Part shown: positions 34,059-41,804 of the stretch, piece by piece
How the letters are laid out: the number at the start of each line of letters is the position of its first letter
How positions within the stretch are numbered: position 1 is the stretch's first letter
DNA from: Opitutales bacterium
GTDB lineage: Bacteria; Verrucomicrobiota; Verrucomicrobiia; Opitutales; UBA2995
Direction: 5' to 3'
DNA: 64,000 nucleotides
NCBI GenBank assembly: GCA_022824405.1
Contig: JAJDZZ010000074.1
Span: 105,677 to 169,676, forward strand
The notes under the pieces: generated by a model
Databases searched by the model: none
Told to the model about the DNA's origin: nothing
What the model saw: the letters and a program-made list of their open reading frames with translations, nothing else
Program-made: the position numbers and the translations under genes

Positions 34059-36014
34059 TCATCTTCTCTGTCTCACAGGCGTATCCAGTATTACCCGCGT
34101 TCCCCGACCCGGACTGCTATGGATTTCTACTGAGCCTCCAATGCTTACGGCACGGGTGCGGAGGTTTTCCAATCCATGTCCGCATTTTGCCTTCTCCAAG
34201 TCGAAGCCCTTTCCATCATCGCGAACTTCAAAGGTGAATCGTTTATCATCGCCCCCGACATGGCAGATCACCCGGTGTGCTTCCGCATGTTTGGTCACAT
34301 TGCCCAGGCATTCCCTGAAGGAAAACAGTATCTGTCTTCGGAAATCAAAATCCAAATCCTGTTCAGGGACTTTGCCCACGCGGAATTGGTGTTCCAGCCG
34401 GCCGAGAACCGATGGCATCAACTGGCGCATGTGATCTACCATTTTGGCGCGCGATGATTCGCTGGTGTCGAGCAACCAGACAATATCCCCCATCGCATCA
34501 TTGGCTTCGCCGCTGGCTCTGTAGATCATGTAGATGTCGTCCCGCAGGGAGGCAGGCAGGTCCGGGTCGTGCAGAAGGTTCTCGCTGATCAGTCGCATCC
34601 CTCCCACTCGACTCCCCAAATCATCGTGCAAGTCGCGGGAAATTCGATTGCGCAATTCCCTTTGTTTTCGCAGTACCAGCCTTCGGCGACGGATTATGGT
34701 TAATACGATCAAGGTCAACAGAGTGCCAACCAATCCCGTCCCGACCAAAAGGATGCCCAGGATGGTGGTTTCAGTCGCTTGGCGGTTCTCGATCTCGAGT
34801 TGGCGGATTTTTTGGTCCAGCGTCTTTCGCTCCTCCAGACCATCCAGCCATTCGTCCAGTTCGATCAACCGGTTTTGGCTGCTGAAACCGTCCACCAGGT
34901 ATGCCGGGTTCCAAAGCTTATAAAAGGGTGCGTTGGTAGCCCCGATGTCCAAGAAGCTGACTTCTGCTTCCCTGGCCAAATTGTGCCTGTCTTCGAACAC
35001 CTGCATTTCGGAGAGGGCCAAAGAAAAGACTTGGTTGGTGATGTGCCACAATTCCTCCGCTTCCACCCGAATGAAACGGGCAGGTTTGCCATCGCCGGGA
35101 ATGATGACCGGATTGTCCCCGGGATTTGGAAAGGCGACTGTGGAATAGTCGCCGATGGTCCGGGCCGGTGAAAGGTTGGGATTCATCGAGGCCAGAACCC
35201 GGAATCTACGTGGGAAACCATGGCCATACTGACTCGGCGCATCGAGGGGTTGGGTCGGAAATAATCGAACTTCATCGATTTTTGCCATCCTCGGCAATTC
35301 CAGTTGTACCCATTTCAATTCTTCCGGGGTTGAAGACGGCCCCGACAGATACCCGTTACTTGAGCTGGCTTCGGGTTTGACGGGCAAGCCGAGGTCAGTC
35401 TGGCCGTCGATAAGGTTGGCGCTGCTCCAGGCTGGTAGGGACGCGAACGAATCGGCCTCCACCGTCCCCCCAATGGCCACGTTGCGGCCGTCCGATAATA
35501 CCATGACTTCGCCCAGCGCCGTGAGAATACGCCCATCGGATCGTTCCCAGTGCTGGAGTACCCGCAATCGAAGATACCTTGCGGAAAGATCCGAAATAAA
35601 TACCTGAACCGGGTATTCGGGACGCGTCTGAATGCCAGGATCGTTAAATTGATAAACCGGAATCGCATCCTGGAAGTCGGGGTCCAGCGATGCATCGATT
35701 CTGAAATGTCGGGGAAATCCGTAACCGGCGATAGTAGCGCCCTGAAATACCGTGCTAACAGGGAATAGGGCTATGCGATCGAATGTCCGTTCGCTGCCCA
35801 GATCAATCCGTATATCCAGTTGATCTTCAATGTTTTCCTGGAACCGGCTGTGGAAACCCAGGCTTTCGCCATGTCGACCCGGGGCCAAAGGAGGAAGCTG
35901 CTCCCGGCGGGCAGTCAGCTCTTGAAGCATACTTTCGGTCTCCCGGATTAAGGGCCTCAGTCCACGGGCGACCTTATAGGAAAGCGTTGGTTCAGCGACA
36001 TCGTCAGCTCCCAT
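34059..36014 (-). CDS. Sensor histidine kinase (NarL-type) with tandem discoidin-like extracellular domains
   Basis: 651 residues as counted from ATG 36014. Two successive galactose-binding-like (F5/8C, CBM32-style) domains: the first ends LGEVMVLSDGRNVA, the second LSEMQVFEDRHNLA, each preceded by a GFPR(H/R)FR strand. Then a coiled-coil-like stretch, one membrane helix (ILGILLVGTGLVGTLLTLIV), the phosphoacceptor His in ISRDLHDDLGSRVGGM (HisKA_3) and an ATPase domain (GLENLRTRAVSIGGSVEIHS). The frame stays open upstream and encodes a signal peptide (HLICLSLVLVAWPGMGA) with only ATT (36048-36050) or ATC (36075-36077) as start candidates, so the true start is probably upstream and non-AUG. Ligand is likely a glycan. 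Confidence 0.85.
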   Translation of the reverse strand: MGADDVAEPTLSYKVARGLRPLIRETESMLQELTARREQLPPLAPGRHGESLGFHSRFQENIEDQLDIRIDLGSERTFDRIALFPVSTVFQGATIAGYGFPRHFRIDASLDPDFQDAIPVYQFNDPGIQTRPEYPVQVFISDLSARYLRLRVLQHWERSDGRILTALGEVMVLSDGRNVAIGGTVEADSFASLPAWSSANLIDGQTDLGLPVKPEASSSNGYLSGPSSTPEELKWVQLELPRMAKIDEVRLFPTQPLDAPSQYGHGFPRRFRVLASMNPNLSPARTIGDYSTVAFPNPGDNPVIIPGDGKPARFIRVEAEELWHITNQVFSLALSEMQVFEDRHNLAREAEVSFLDIGATNAPFYKLWNPAYLVDGFSSQNRLIELDEWLDGLEERKTLDQKIRQLEIENRQATETTILGILLVGTGLVGTLLTLIVLTIIRRRRLVLRKQRELRNRISRDLHDDLGSRVGGMRLISENLLHDPDLPASLRDDIYMIYRASGEANDAMGDIVWLLDTSESSRAKMVDHMRQLMPSVLGRLEHQFRVGKVPEQDLDFDFRRQILFSFRECLGNVTKHAEAHRVICHVGGDDKRFTFEVRDDGKGFDLEKAKCGHGLENLRTRAVSIGGSVEIHSSPGRGTRVILDTPVRQRR

Positions 36015-36151
36015 TCCCGGCCAGGCGACCAGGACCAGGGATAAGCAAATGAGGTGATATTTGTGGTGGGGTCGGATACTGAAAGATTCCTATCTACAGG
36101 TCTGAACTGTCAATGACGAGGATACCGATGCCAGATGACAAGATCATGTCA

Positions 36152-36183
36152 TTGAATTTTCGGCCCAATTTCGATAATATAAT
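36152..36183 (+). promoter_or_regulatory. Possible promoter of the LacI-type gene
   Basis: TATAAT at 36178-36183 in the 330-bp divergent region between the kinase and LacI genes, with TTGAAT at 36152-36157 (spacing 20, too long; overlapping GATAAT at 36173 gives 15). Weak support. The remainder of the region holds only an 8-bp inverted repeat TCAATGAC/GTCATTGA at 36110-36155. Confidence 0.25.
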
Positions 36184-36344
36184 AACTTCTTCCAATCGAC
36201 CCTCTACAGTTCAGTAACCGTTTCCTTTCAACTTTATGGAAAAATCCGAATGATGATGAAGCTCACCAACCAAAGGATCGGCCATTGGATGGACGGAAAT
36301 TAAATGGGAGGCATCCTTCCCGTCCGTTAAAAACATTCCATCGC

Positions 36345-37406
36345 ATGTCCGGTTCAACATCCATCGCATCGGTAGCCAGGATGGCGGGCGTTGCAAAATC
36401 TACTGTTTCACTGGCATTGAGAGATAGCCCGAAGCTACCTGAGCAAACGCGGTTGAGGATAAAAAAAATTTCTCGAAAGTTGGGCTACAGACCCAATCCG
36501 TTGGTGAGCGCCCAGATGGCACAGATTCGCCGAAGCAATCCGCCAAAGACGGTCACCACAATTGGGTTTTTGAATACCTGGGTGGATTCCATTCACAAAG
36601 AAAGGCTCAAATGGGAAATTATGGGCCGTTATCACCGAGGAGCGAAGAAGAGGGCGGAGAAGCTGGGATTTCATTTCCAGCCTTTGGAATTCGATTTGAA
36701 CCTGTATTCCGGCAAACGTATCGAGCAGATTCTCGAGCATCGAAAAATCGATGGACTCATTTTGCCACCCCTCCCGAGATCGGCTACTGAGCTGGAAATC
36801 GATTGGAGTCCCTACGCGGTTGCCAGCATTGGTAATTTCGCAACGTTCGGCAACATACACCGTGTCTTTTATGACAACTTCAGTTGCATGAAAAAGGTGA
36901 TGGAGATCGCGCAGGATAGGGGATACAAGCGGATTGGATTTGTTACCAACCTGGAAACCGAAGAACGTGCAGGGCACCTGTGGAGCGCCGGATTCCTCGA
37001 ATATCAATCCCGAAATATTTCTATCGAGGCCCAAGTTCCGCTACTGCGTCTCAAATCTCAGGAAATGGAATTTACCGCTGAAGAATATGGTCGGATAAAA
37101 CGTTGGTACTATGACTATAAACCTGATGTCATTCTCAGTTATCTGGACAACACCCTGCATTTCCTGGAATCAATCGGGCTTCGATCCCCTGAAGACTTCG
37201 GGTATGTTTCGCTGATTTGGTCGAAGCATATGGGAGATATTTCGGGATACTGCCAAGATCTTGAAAGGGTTGGGGAAATTGCGGTTAACATCGTTGCCGA
37301 TCGTCTATTGCGGAATCAACGAGGGGAGCCTGATTATCCATTTTCGATCTTCATAACCGGTAAATTCATAGAAGGAAGAACCCTTCATCCTCGCGGCAAT
37401 AATTAG
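36345..37406 (+). CDS. LacI-family transcriptional regulator
   Basis: 353 residues from ATG 36345 (an ATG at 36285 would add 20 unconserved residues). N-terminal helix-turn-helix SIASVARMAGVAKSTVSLAL and hinge SRKLGYRPNPLV, then a periplasmic-binding-protein-like sugar domain (IDGLILPPLPRS, YKRIGFVTNLETEERAGHL, YKPDVILSYLDN, HMGDISGYCQDLERVGEIAV). It lies just before the haem dehydrogenase-sulfatase-TonB receptor genes. Palindromes TGAAACATGGTTCA and TGAAACATGTTTCA upstream of two of these genes fit LacI operators, so it probably represses this locus until a sugar ligand binds. Confidence 0.92.
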   Translation: MSGSTSIASVARMAGVAKSTVSLALRDSPKLPEQTRLRIKKISRKLGYRPNPLVSAQMAQIRRSNPPKTVTTIGFLNTWVDSIHKERLKWEIMGRYHRGAKKRAEKLGFHFQPLEFDLNLYSGKRIEQILEHRKIDGLILPPLPRSATELEIDWSPYAVASIGNFATFGNIHRVFYDNFSCMKKVMEIAQDRGYKRIGFVTNLETEERAGHLWSAGFLEYQSRNISIEAQVPLLRLKSQEMEFTAEEYGRIKRWYYDYKPDVILSYLDNTLHFLESIGLRSPEDFGYVSLIWSKHMGDISGYCQDLERVGEIAVNIVADRLLRNQRGEPDYPFSIFITGKFIEGRTLHPRGNN

Positions 37407-37442
37407 TTTGCTTGCAGTGTATTGTCTCTCTTGAACACGTAC

Positions 37443-37458
37443 ATGAAACATGGTTCAT
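37443..37458. promoter_or_regulatory. LacI-type operator 1
   Basis: ATGAAACATGGTTCAT, a 16-bp palindrome with one mismatch, same core as the copy at 41702-41717. A good -10 box TATACT lies at 37468-37473, so the operator covers the -35 area. This makes the ATG at 37443, which is inside the operator, unlikely as the translation start of the next gene. Confidence 0.7.
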
Positions 37459-37467
37459 GTCTTAGAA

Positions 37468-37473
37468 TATACT
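37468..37473 (+). promoter_or_regulatory. -10 box of the haem-dehydrogenase promoter
   Basis: TATACT, with the -35 region (weak TGAAAC, spacing 18) inside operator 1. Transcription would start near 37480, about 30 bases before the proposed TTG start. Confidence 0.45.
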
Positions 37474-37508
37474 ATCGTTGTCGGTGGTTTCCAAATGCTG
37501 TAAGCCGA

Positions 37509-39971
37509 TTGAAATTTAATTTTGTTAACGTCTATTGCTCAATAGCCCTTTTGTTGGGAGTCTCTTTTGTTATTGTTGAATCGGCTGATTTCTCCCCGGC
37601 CATTCATCACCCCAACATCGAAACTATTTCACTGTTCGCCGAGAGTCCCGACATAGTGACTCCAGTCGGAATCGCGGTGGCGCCCGATGGACGGGTGTTC
37701 GTGCAGGAAAACCACACCCATCAACGCCCGGCCGGTTATGAGGGTCCCGAGACCGATCGTATACTGATATTCGAAGACACCGATGGAGACGGTGTTTCCG
37801 ACAAGCGCTCGGTGTTTTATGAAGGGCACCGTTTCAGCACCGATCTGCTTTTCGGTCCCGATGGCCATCTTTACTTTGCCACGCGCTGGTTTATCGGTCG
37901 TTTTCCCGGTGCAGCCACACTTCAAACGGCGCAAGGAGATCCTGAGATCCTTGTGAAATGTGAGACCGACGGGGCTTATCCTCACAACGGAGTGGGCGGA
38001 TTGGCCATCGATCCCGCCGACCCGGATTGGTTGGCCTTCGGTTTTGGTGAAAACCTGGGAGCGGAGTACAGCTTCGTTGGGAGCGACGGTGCAAGGTGGT
38101 CGGGTGGTGGCGAAGGAGGTTCCACCTATCGGTGTCGCACCGATGGCAGCCAATTGATACGCCTTTCCACCGGACATTGGAATCCTTTCGGTATGACCTA
38201 TGATCTTAAGGGAAATCTGTTTTCCTCAGACAATGATCCAACCGGCACGCCGCCCAATCGGCTTCTGCATATCATTCAAGGAGGCGACTTTGGTTATGAA
38301 TACCGCTACGGCCGGTCGGGTCGGCATCCCCTCATATCCTGGCACGGCGACATTCCCGGGACCCTCGGCATGATTGGGGCGCTGGGCGAGGCCGCCGGTG
38401 GCGTTGTACCCTACGATAGCGCCCATTTACTGACGGCATCCTGGACGGACAATCGCGTCGATATACACCCGGTGGAACCAGAGGGGGCCTCATTCATTGC
38501 CGGTCGCGAACCCTTTATCAGCGGTCCCGACAATTTTCGTCCGGTCCATTTTTCCTATTCCGCCGATGGAAAGTATCTTTACTTCACCGATTGGGTGAGT
38601 CTCTCTTACCCGGTCCACGGTCAGGGTCGTATCTGGCGGATAAAATTCAAGGATCCCCTGGATTTGAACCCGCTTCCCCGAAAACCCAAAGACTCGATGT
38701 CCCCGTCGGAAGCCTCCCGACAATTGGGCAGCCCGGATCCTTATTTGAGAACTCAGGCTATCCGGTTTCTCACCGAAAATCCGGATACATTGAGATCCTT
38801 GGACCTGAAGTCCTTCATCAATCCTGTGGCACGCGCTCATTACGCAGTAGCGCTCAAACGGATTGATCCCCTCGGGGAATCGGGAATTATTCCGGAACTG
38901 CTCAATGATGTCGATGAAGACGTCCGTTTTGTGGGAATCAAGTGGATTGCAGACGAAAAGCTTTCACGGTTTCGATCTCAGTTGGAGCAGCAGTTCGATC
39001 GGACGGAATTGACGCCTCGCGGGCTACGGTCTGTCGTCGCGGCCTTGGCCCGGCTGAGCGATGCCGGATCCGGTAGAGAGTTTTCTCCCAGTGGTAAGCT
39101 CCTGGAACTGGCGGAAGATACCGGTAAACCTCCGGCCATTCGCGCGCTTGCGCTACAAAATGTGAAAGTGGATCATCCGGGTCTGTCCGTTCGAAAACTG
39201 GCCGCTCTTTCCCAAGCGGATGATCCTGAAATACAACGGGAGGCGATTCGTGCCCTGGCCCTTCATCCGGGTGCCGCCCGTGAGTCTGTTCTCGCTAAAC
39301 TGGCGGCAGATATATCCATCGAGTCGAGCCTCAGAGCCGATGCCATCGCCGGATTGGCCGCATTTGCCGCGGAAAATTCCTCTCTGCTGGAAACACTGAG
39401 CCGCGATAAAAACGAAACCGTATCGACAGAAGCGGAACGCGCCCTTGCCTCGGCAGGTTTGATACAACGGGCCATGAAAGCAAAACCGGCCCAGGACGAT
39501 ATTGCCGCATGGGAGGAACTGGTTGAGAATGCTCCAGGAAAATCCGATACGTCCATTGGTCGGCGACTGTTCTTTCATCCTCGAATGGGGATCTGCTCCA
39601 ATTGTCATTCCATGAACGGTCGGGGCGTTGATTTAGGGCCGGATTTGTCGACGATTAGCGACCAGGACGGCATTGACCGGTCCTGGCTGATCGAGCACAT
39701 CATCGATCCCAATGCCGAGGTCGCCCCTTACTTTCGGCCTCAGACCATCACGACCCGCCATGGCACATCCTACATGGGCCTGGTCCTGGGAATAGAAGGA
39801 GATGTGCAATCCTACGTTGGCCCGGATGGAAAGATAATCTCCATTTCCAAGAGTGATATTGAGAAGCGGGATGAAATGCCTTTCTCCCTCATGCCGCCCG
39901 GTTTGCTCCATACCATGACCGCGAGTGAAATTCGAGACTTGCTGGCCTACCTCCTGCACGCCGAGGGGTAG
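37509..39971 (+). CDS. PVC-type membrane-bound dehydrogenase with C-terminal haem-binding domain
   Basis: 820 residues from TTG 37509, which yields a clean signal peptide (MKFNFVNVYCSIALLLGVSF). A sugar-dehydrogenase-like six-bladed propeller follows (PVGIAVAPDGRVFVQENHTH, DTDGDGVSDKRSVFYEG, PHNGVGGLAIDPADPDWLAF), then HEAT-like helical repeats (about 420-660) and a cytochrome c domain with CSNCH at about 696-700 and distal Met in RDEMPFSLMPPGLL. This is the TIGR02604/TIGR02603-type architecture typical of Planctomycetes and Verrucomicrobia, thought to oxidise sugars or related substrates. First gene after the LacI regulator and behind operator 1. ATG 37443 is an alternative start. Confidence 0.85.
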   Translation: MKFNFVNVYCSIALLLGVSFVIVESADFSPAIHHPNIETISLFAESPDIVTPVGIAVAPDGRVFVQENHTHQRPAGYEGPETDRILIFEDTDGDGVSDKRSVFYEGHRFSTDLLFGPDGHLYFATRWFIGRFPGAATLQTAQGDPEILVKCETDGAYPHNGVGGLAIDPADPDWLAFGFGENLGAEYSFVGSDGARWSGGGEGGSTYRCRTDGSQLIRLSTGHWNPFGMTYDLKGNLFSSDNDPTGTPPNRLLHIIQGGDFGYEYRYGRSGRHPLISWHGDIPGTLGMIGALGEAAGGVVPYDSAHLLTASWTDNRVDIHPVEPEGASFIAGREPFISGPDNFRPVHFSYSADGKYLYFTDWVSLSYPVHGQGRIWRIKFKDPLDLNPLPRKPKDSMSPSEASRQLGSPDPYLRTQAIRFLTENPDTLRSLDLKSFINPVARAHYAVALKRIDPLGESGIIPELLNDVDEDVRFVGIKWIADEKLSRFRSQLEQQFDRTELTPRGLRSVVAALARLSDAGSGREFSPSGKLLELAEDTGKPPAIRALALQNVKVDHPGLSVRKLAALSQADDPEIQREAIRALALHPGAARESVLAKLAADISIESSLRADAIAGLAAFAAENSSLLETLSRDKNETVSTEAERALASAGLIQRAMKAKPAQDDIAAWEELVENAPGKSDTSIGRRLFFHPRMGICSNCHSMNGRGVDLGPDLSTISDQDGIDRSWLIEHIIDPNAEVAPYFRPQTITTRHGTSYMGLVLGIEGDVQSYVGPDGKIISISKSDIEKRDEMPFSLMPPGLLHTMTASEIRDLLAYLLHAEG

Positions 39972-40021
39972 GCTGAATAACAAGCCCGTAAATTGGCCAT
40001 CCGCGAACCAAATCCTTACCC

Positions 40022-41608
40022 ATGAAATACCGATCGACTATCCTCCTCTCATGCATCGTTCTGCTTTCCATACAGAGTGGAAGCAGTCGGGCCGCCGTCA
40101 TCCCCGTCCCCCGGTCAATCGAACCGCAGAAAATCGAAAATGTAAGACCCCGCAACGTGGTATTCATACTCTCGGACGACCATCGCTATGACGCCATGAG
40201 TTTCATGGGGCACCAATTTGCCGTGACCCCTCATATGGATTCGATGGCGGCCAATGGCGTGCACCTTAAAAATGCCTTTGTCACCACTTCACTGTGCTCT
40301 CCAAGCCGGGCATCCATTCTCACGGGACTCTATACTTTCCGCCACCGGGTGATCGATAATCAACGCGCGGTTCCGGAGGGAACGCAGTTTTTTCCCCAGT
40401 ATCTGCAAAAGGCCGGTTACCGCAGCGGATTTGTCGGTAAGTGGCATATGGGCCACGCCAACGACAATCCCCGGCCGGGTTTCGACTATTGGGTCAGCTT
40501 CAAGGGGCAGGGAAGGTACTTTCCCCCAAGTCCCGACTACACCATCAACGTCAATGGGCAACGGGTAAAGCAGGACGGATACATAACCACTCTGCTGACT
40601 CGCTACGCCATCGATTTCCTGGAGCAACAGAGAGAAGCGGATCAACCCTTCCTGCTCTACCTTTCCCACAAAGCGGTTCACGATCCCTTTACCCCTGAAG
40701 ACAGGCATCGCGGCAAACTGGCTGACAAACCGTTCATCCCGCCGAATAGCGCCGAGCCGGTCGATGGCAACTCCCTCAACCGCCCCCGCTGGTTGCTCGA
40801 CCAACGCAACAGTTGGCACGGCATGGATTTCGCGCTGCATTCTACCGAAGGGGTGGTTCCGTTCTACAAGAATTACTGCGAAGCCCTGTGCTCAGTCGAC
40901 GACAGCATCGGCGCTGTCATGGAACAGTTGAAGCGCATGGGAATCTACCGTGAGACGCTCGTCATTTACATGGGCGACAATGGTTTTTTGTTTGGCGAGC
41001 ACGGATTGTTCGATAAGCGGGTCGCCTACGAAACGTCGATTCGGGTGCCCATGCTCATGCAATGTCCCGAGCTCTTCCAAGGCGGAACCGTTGTGGACGA
41101 GGTCGTAGCCAACATCGATATCGCTCCCACCATCATGGAAGCCATGGGCTTGAGAAAACCGCCCCACATGGACGGCGAGAGCTTCATACCCCTGGCTCAA
41201 GGAAAGGACATTCCCTGGCGGGACTATTTTCTCTACGTCTATTACTGGGAACAAAACTATCCCCAAACCCCCACCCATTTTTCGCTTCGCGGGGACCGCT
41301 ACAAATTCACCACCTGGTACGGTCTGTGGGATACGGACGAATTGTTCGACATACAGGCTGACCCCGAAGAGCAGAACAACCTGTTTCACAATCCGCAGTT
41401 CGCAGCTGTGAAAAAGCGTATGCAGGATCGGCTCTATGCCATGATGGACCAACTGGGGGGTATGGATATACCCATGAACCCGCCGCGAGGTAATCAACAA
41501 AACAAACGGCTTCGCGGCAACGGGGTTCATGGTCGGAGCGGCGAGCAAGCGGCCGACTTTCCGGAGGCCATGGTGGTCGACCAGCCCTTGAGAAAAATTC
41601 TCAAGTAA
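40022..41608 (+). CDS. Sulfatase (formylglycine-dependent)
   Basis: 528 residues with signal peptide. Metal site LSDDHRYDAM near residue 50, the formylglycine precursor Cys92 in LCSPSRASILTGLY, GKWHMG, and IYMGDNGFLFGEHG in the C-terminal half, all as in the S1 family. The enzyme removes sulfate esters from a polysaccharide or other organic sulfate; the exact bond is unknown. It starts 50 bp after the dehydrogenase gene and probably shares its transcript, which ends at the terminator at 41656. The matching sulfatase-maturing enzyme is not in the window. Confidence 0.92.
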   Translation: MKYRSTILLSCIVLLSIQSGSSRAAVIPVPRSIEPQKIENVRPRNVVFILSDDHRYDAMSFMGHQFAVTPHMDSMAANGVHLKNAFVTTSLCSPSRASILTGLYTFRHRVIDNQRAVPEGTQFFPQYLQKAGYRSGFVGKWHMGHANDNPRPGFDYWVSFKGQGRYFPPSPDYTINVNGQRVKQDGYITTLLTRYAIDFLEQQREADQPFLLYLSHKAVHDPFTPEDRHRGKLADKPFIPPNSAEPVDGNSLNRPRWLLDQRNSWHGMDFALHSTEGVVPFYKNYCEALCSVDDSIGAVMEQLKRMGIYRETLVIYMGDNGFLFGEHGLFDKRVAYETSIRVPMLMQCPELFQGGTVVDEVVANIDIAPTIMEAMGLRKPPHMDGESFIPLAQGKDIPWRDYFLYVYYWEQNYPQTPTHFSLRGDRYKFTTWYGLWDTDELFDIQADPEEQNNLFHNPQFAAVKKRMQDRLYAMMDQLGGMDIPMNPPRGNQQNKRLRGNGVHGRSGEQAADFPEAMVVDQPLRKILK

Positions 41609-41655
41609 GCGCTCAAACCCAAAATATGCCGCTGAATTCAGCGAGAATGGGTAGG

Positions 41656-41683
41656 TTGGCGAGGACCGTGGCCGCCAATTTTT
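41656..41683 (+). terminator. Intrinsic terminator after the sulfatase
   Basis: TTGGCG (41656-41661) and CGCCAA (41673-41678) form a 6-bp stem, followed by five T (41679-41683). Separates the dehydrogenase-sulfatase unit from the separately promoted TonB receptor. Confidence 0.6.
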
Positions 41684-41701
41684 CCGCGCCCACCTTTATT
41701 T

Positions 41702-41717
41702 GTGAAACATGTTTCAT
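41702..41717. promoter_or_regulatory. LacI-type operator 2
   Basis: GTGAAACATGTTTCAT with a perfect 14-bp palindrome TGAAACATGTTTCA (41703-41716), about 100 bp before the TonB-receptor ATG. Same core as operator 1. A weak promoter TTGCCG-N16-TAAACT (41728-41755) follows directly. Confidence 0.72.
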
Positions 41718-41804
41718 AAAAGATTTTTTGCCGGGTCATTCAGGTTTTCTAAACTCTCTCGGTTAGTTCCCAGTTTCATCAACCTACGAATCTCCAGAAC
41801 GACT

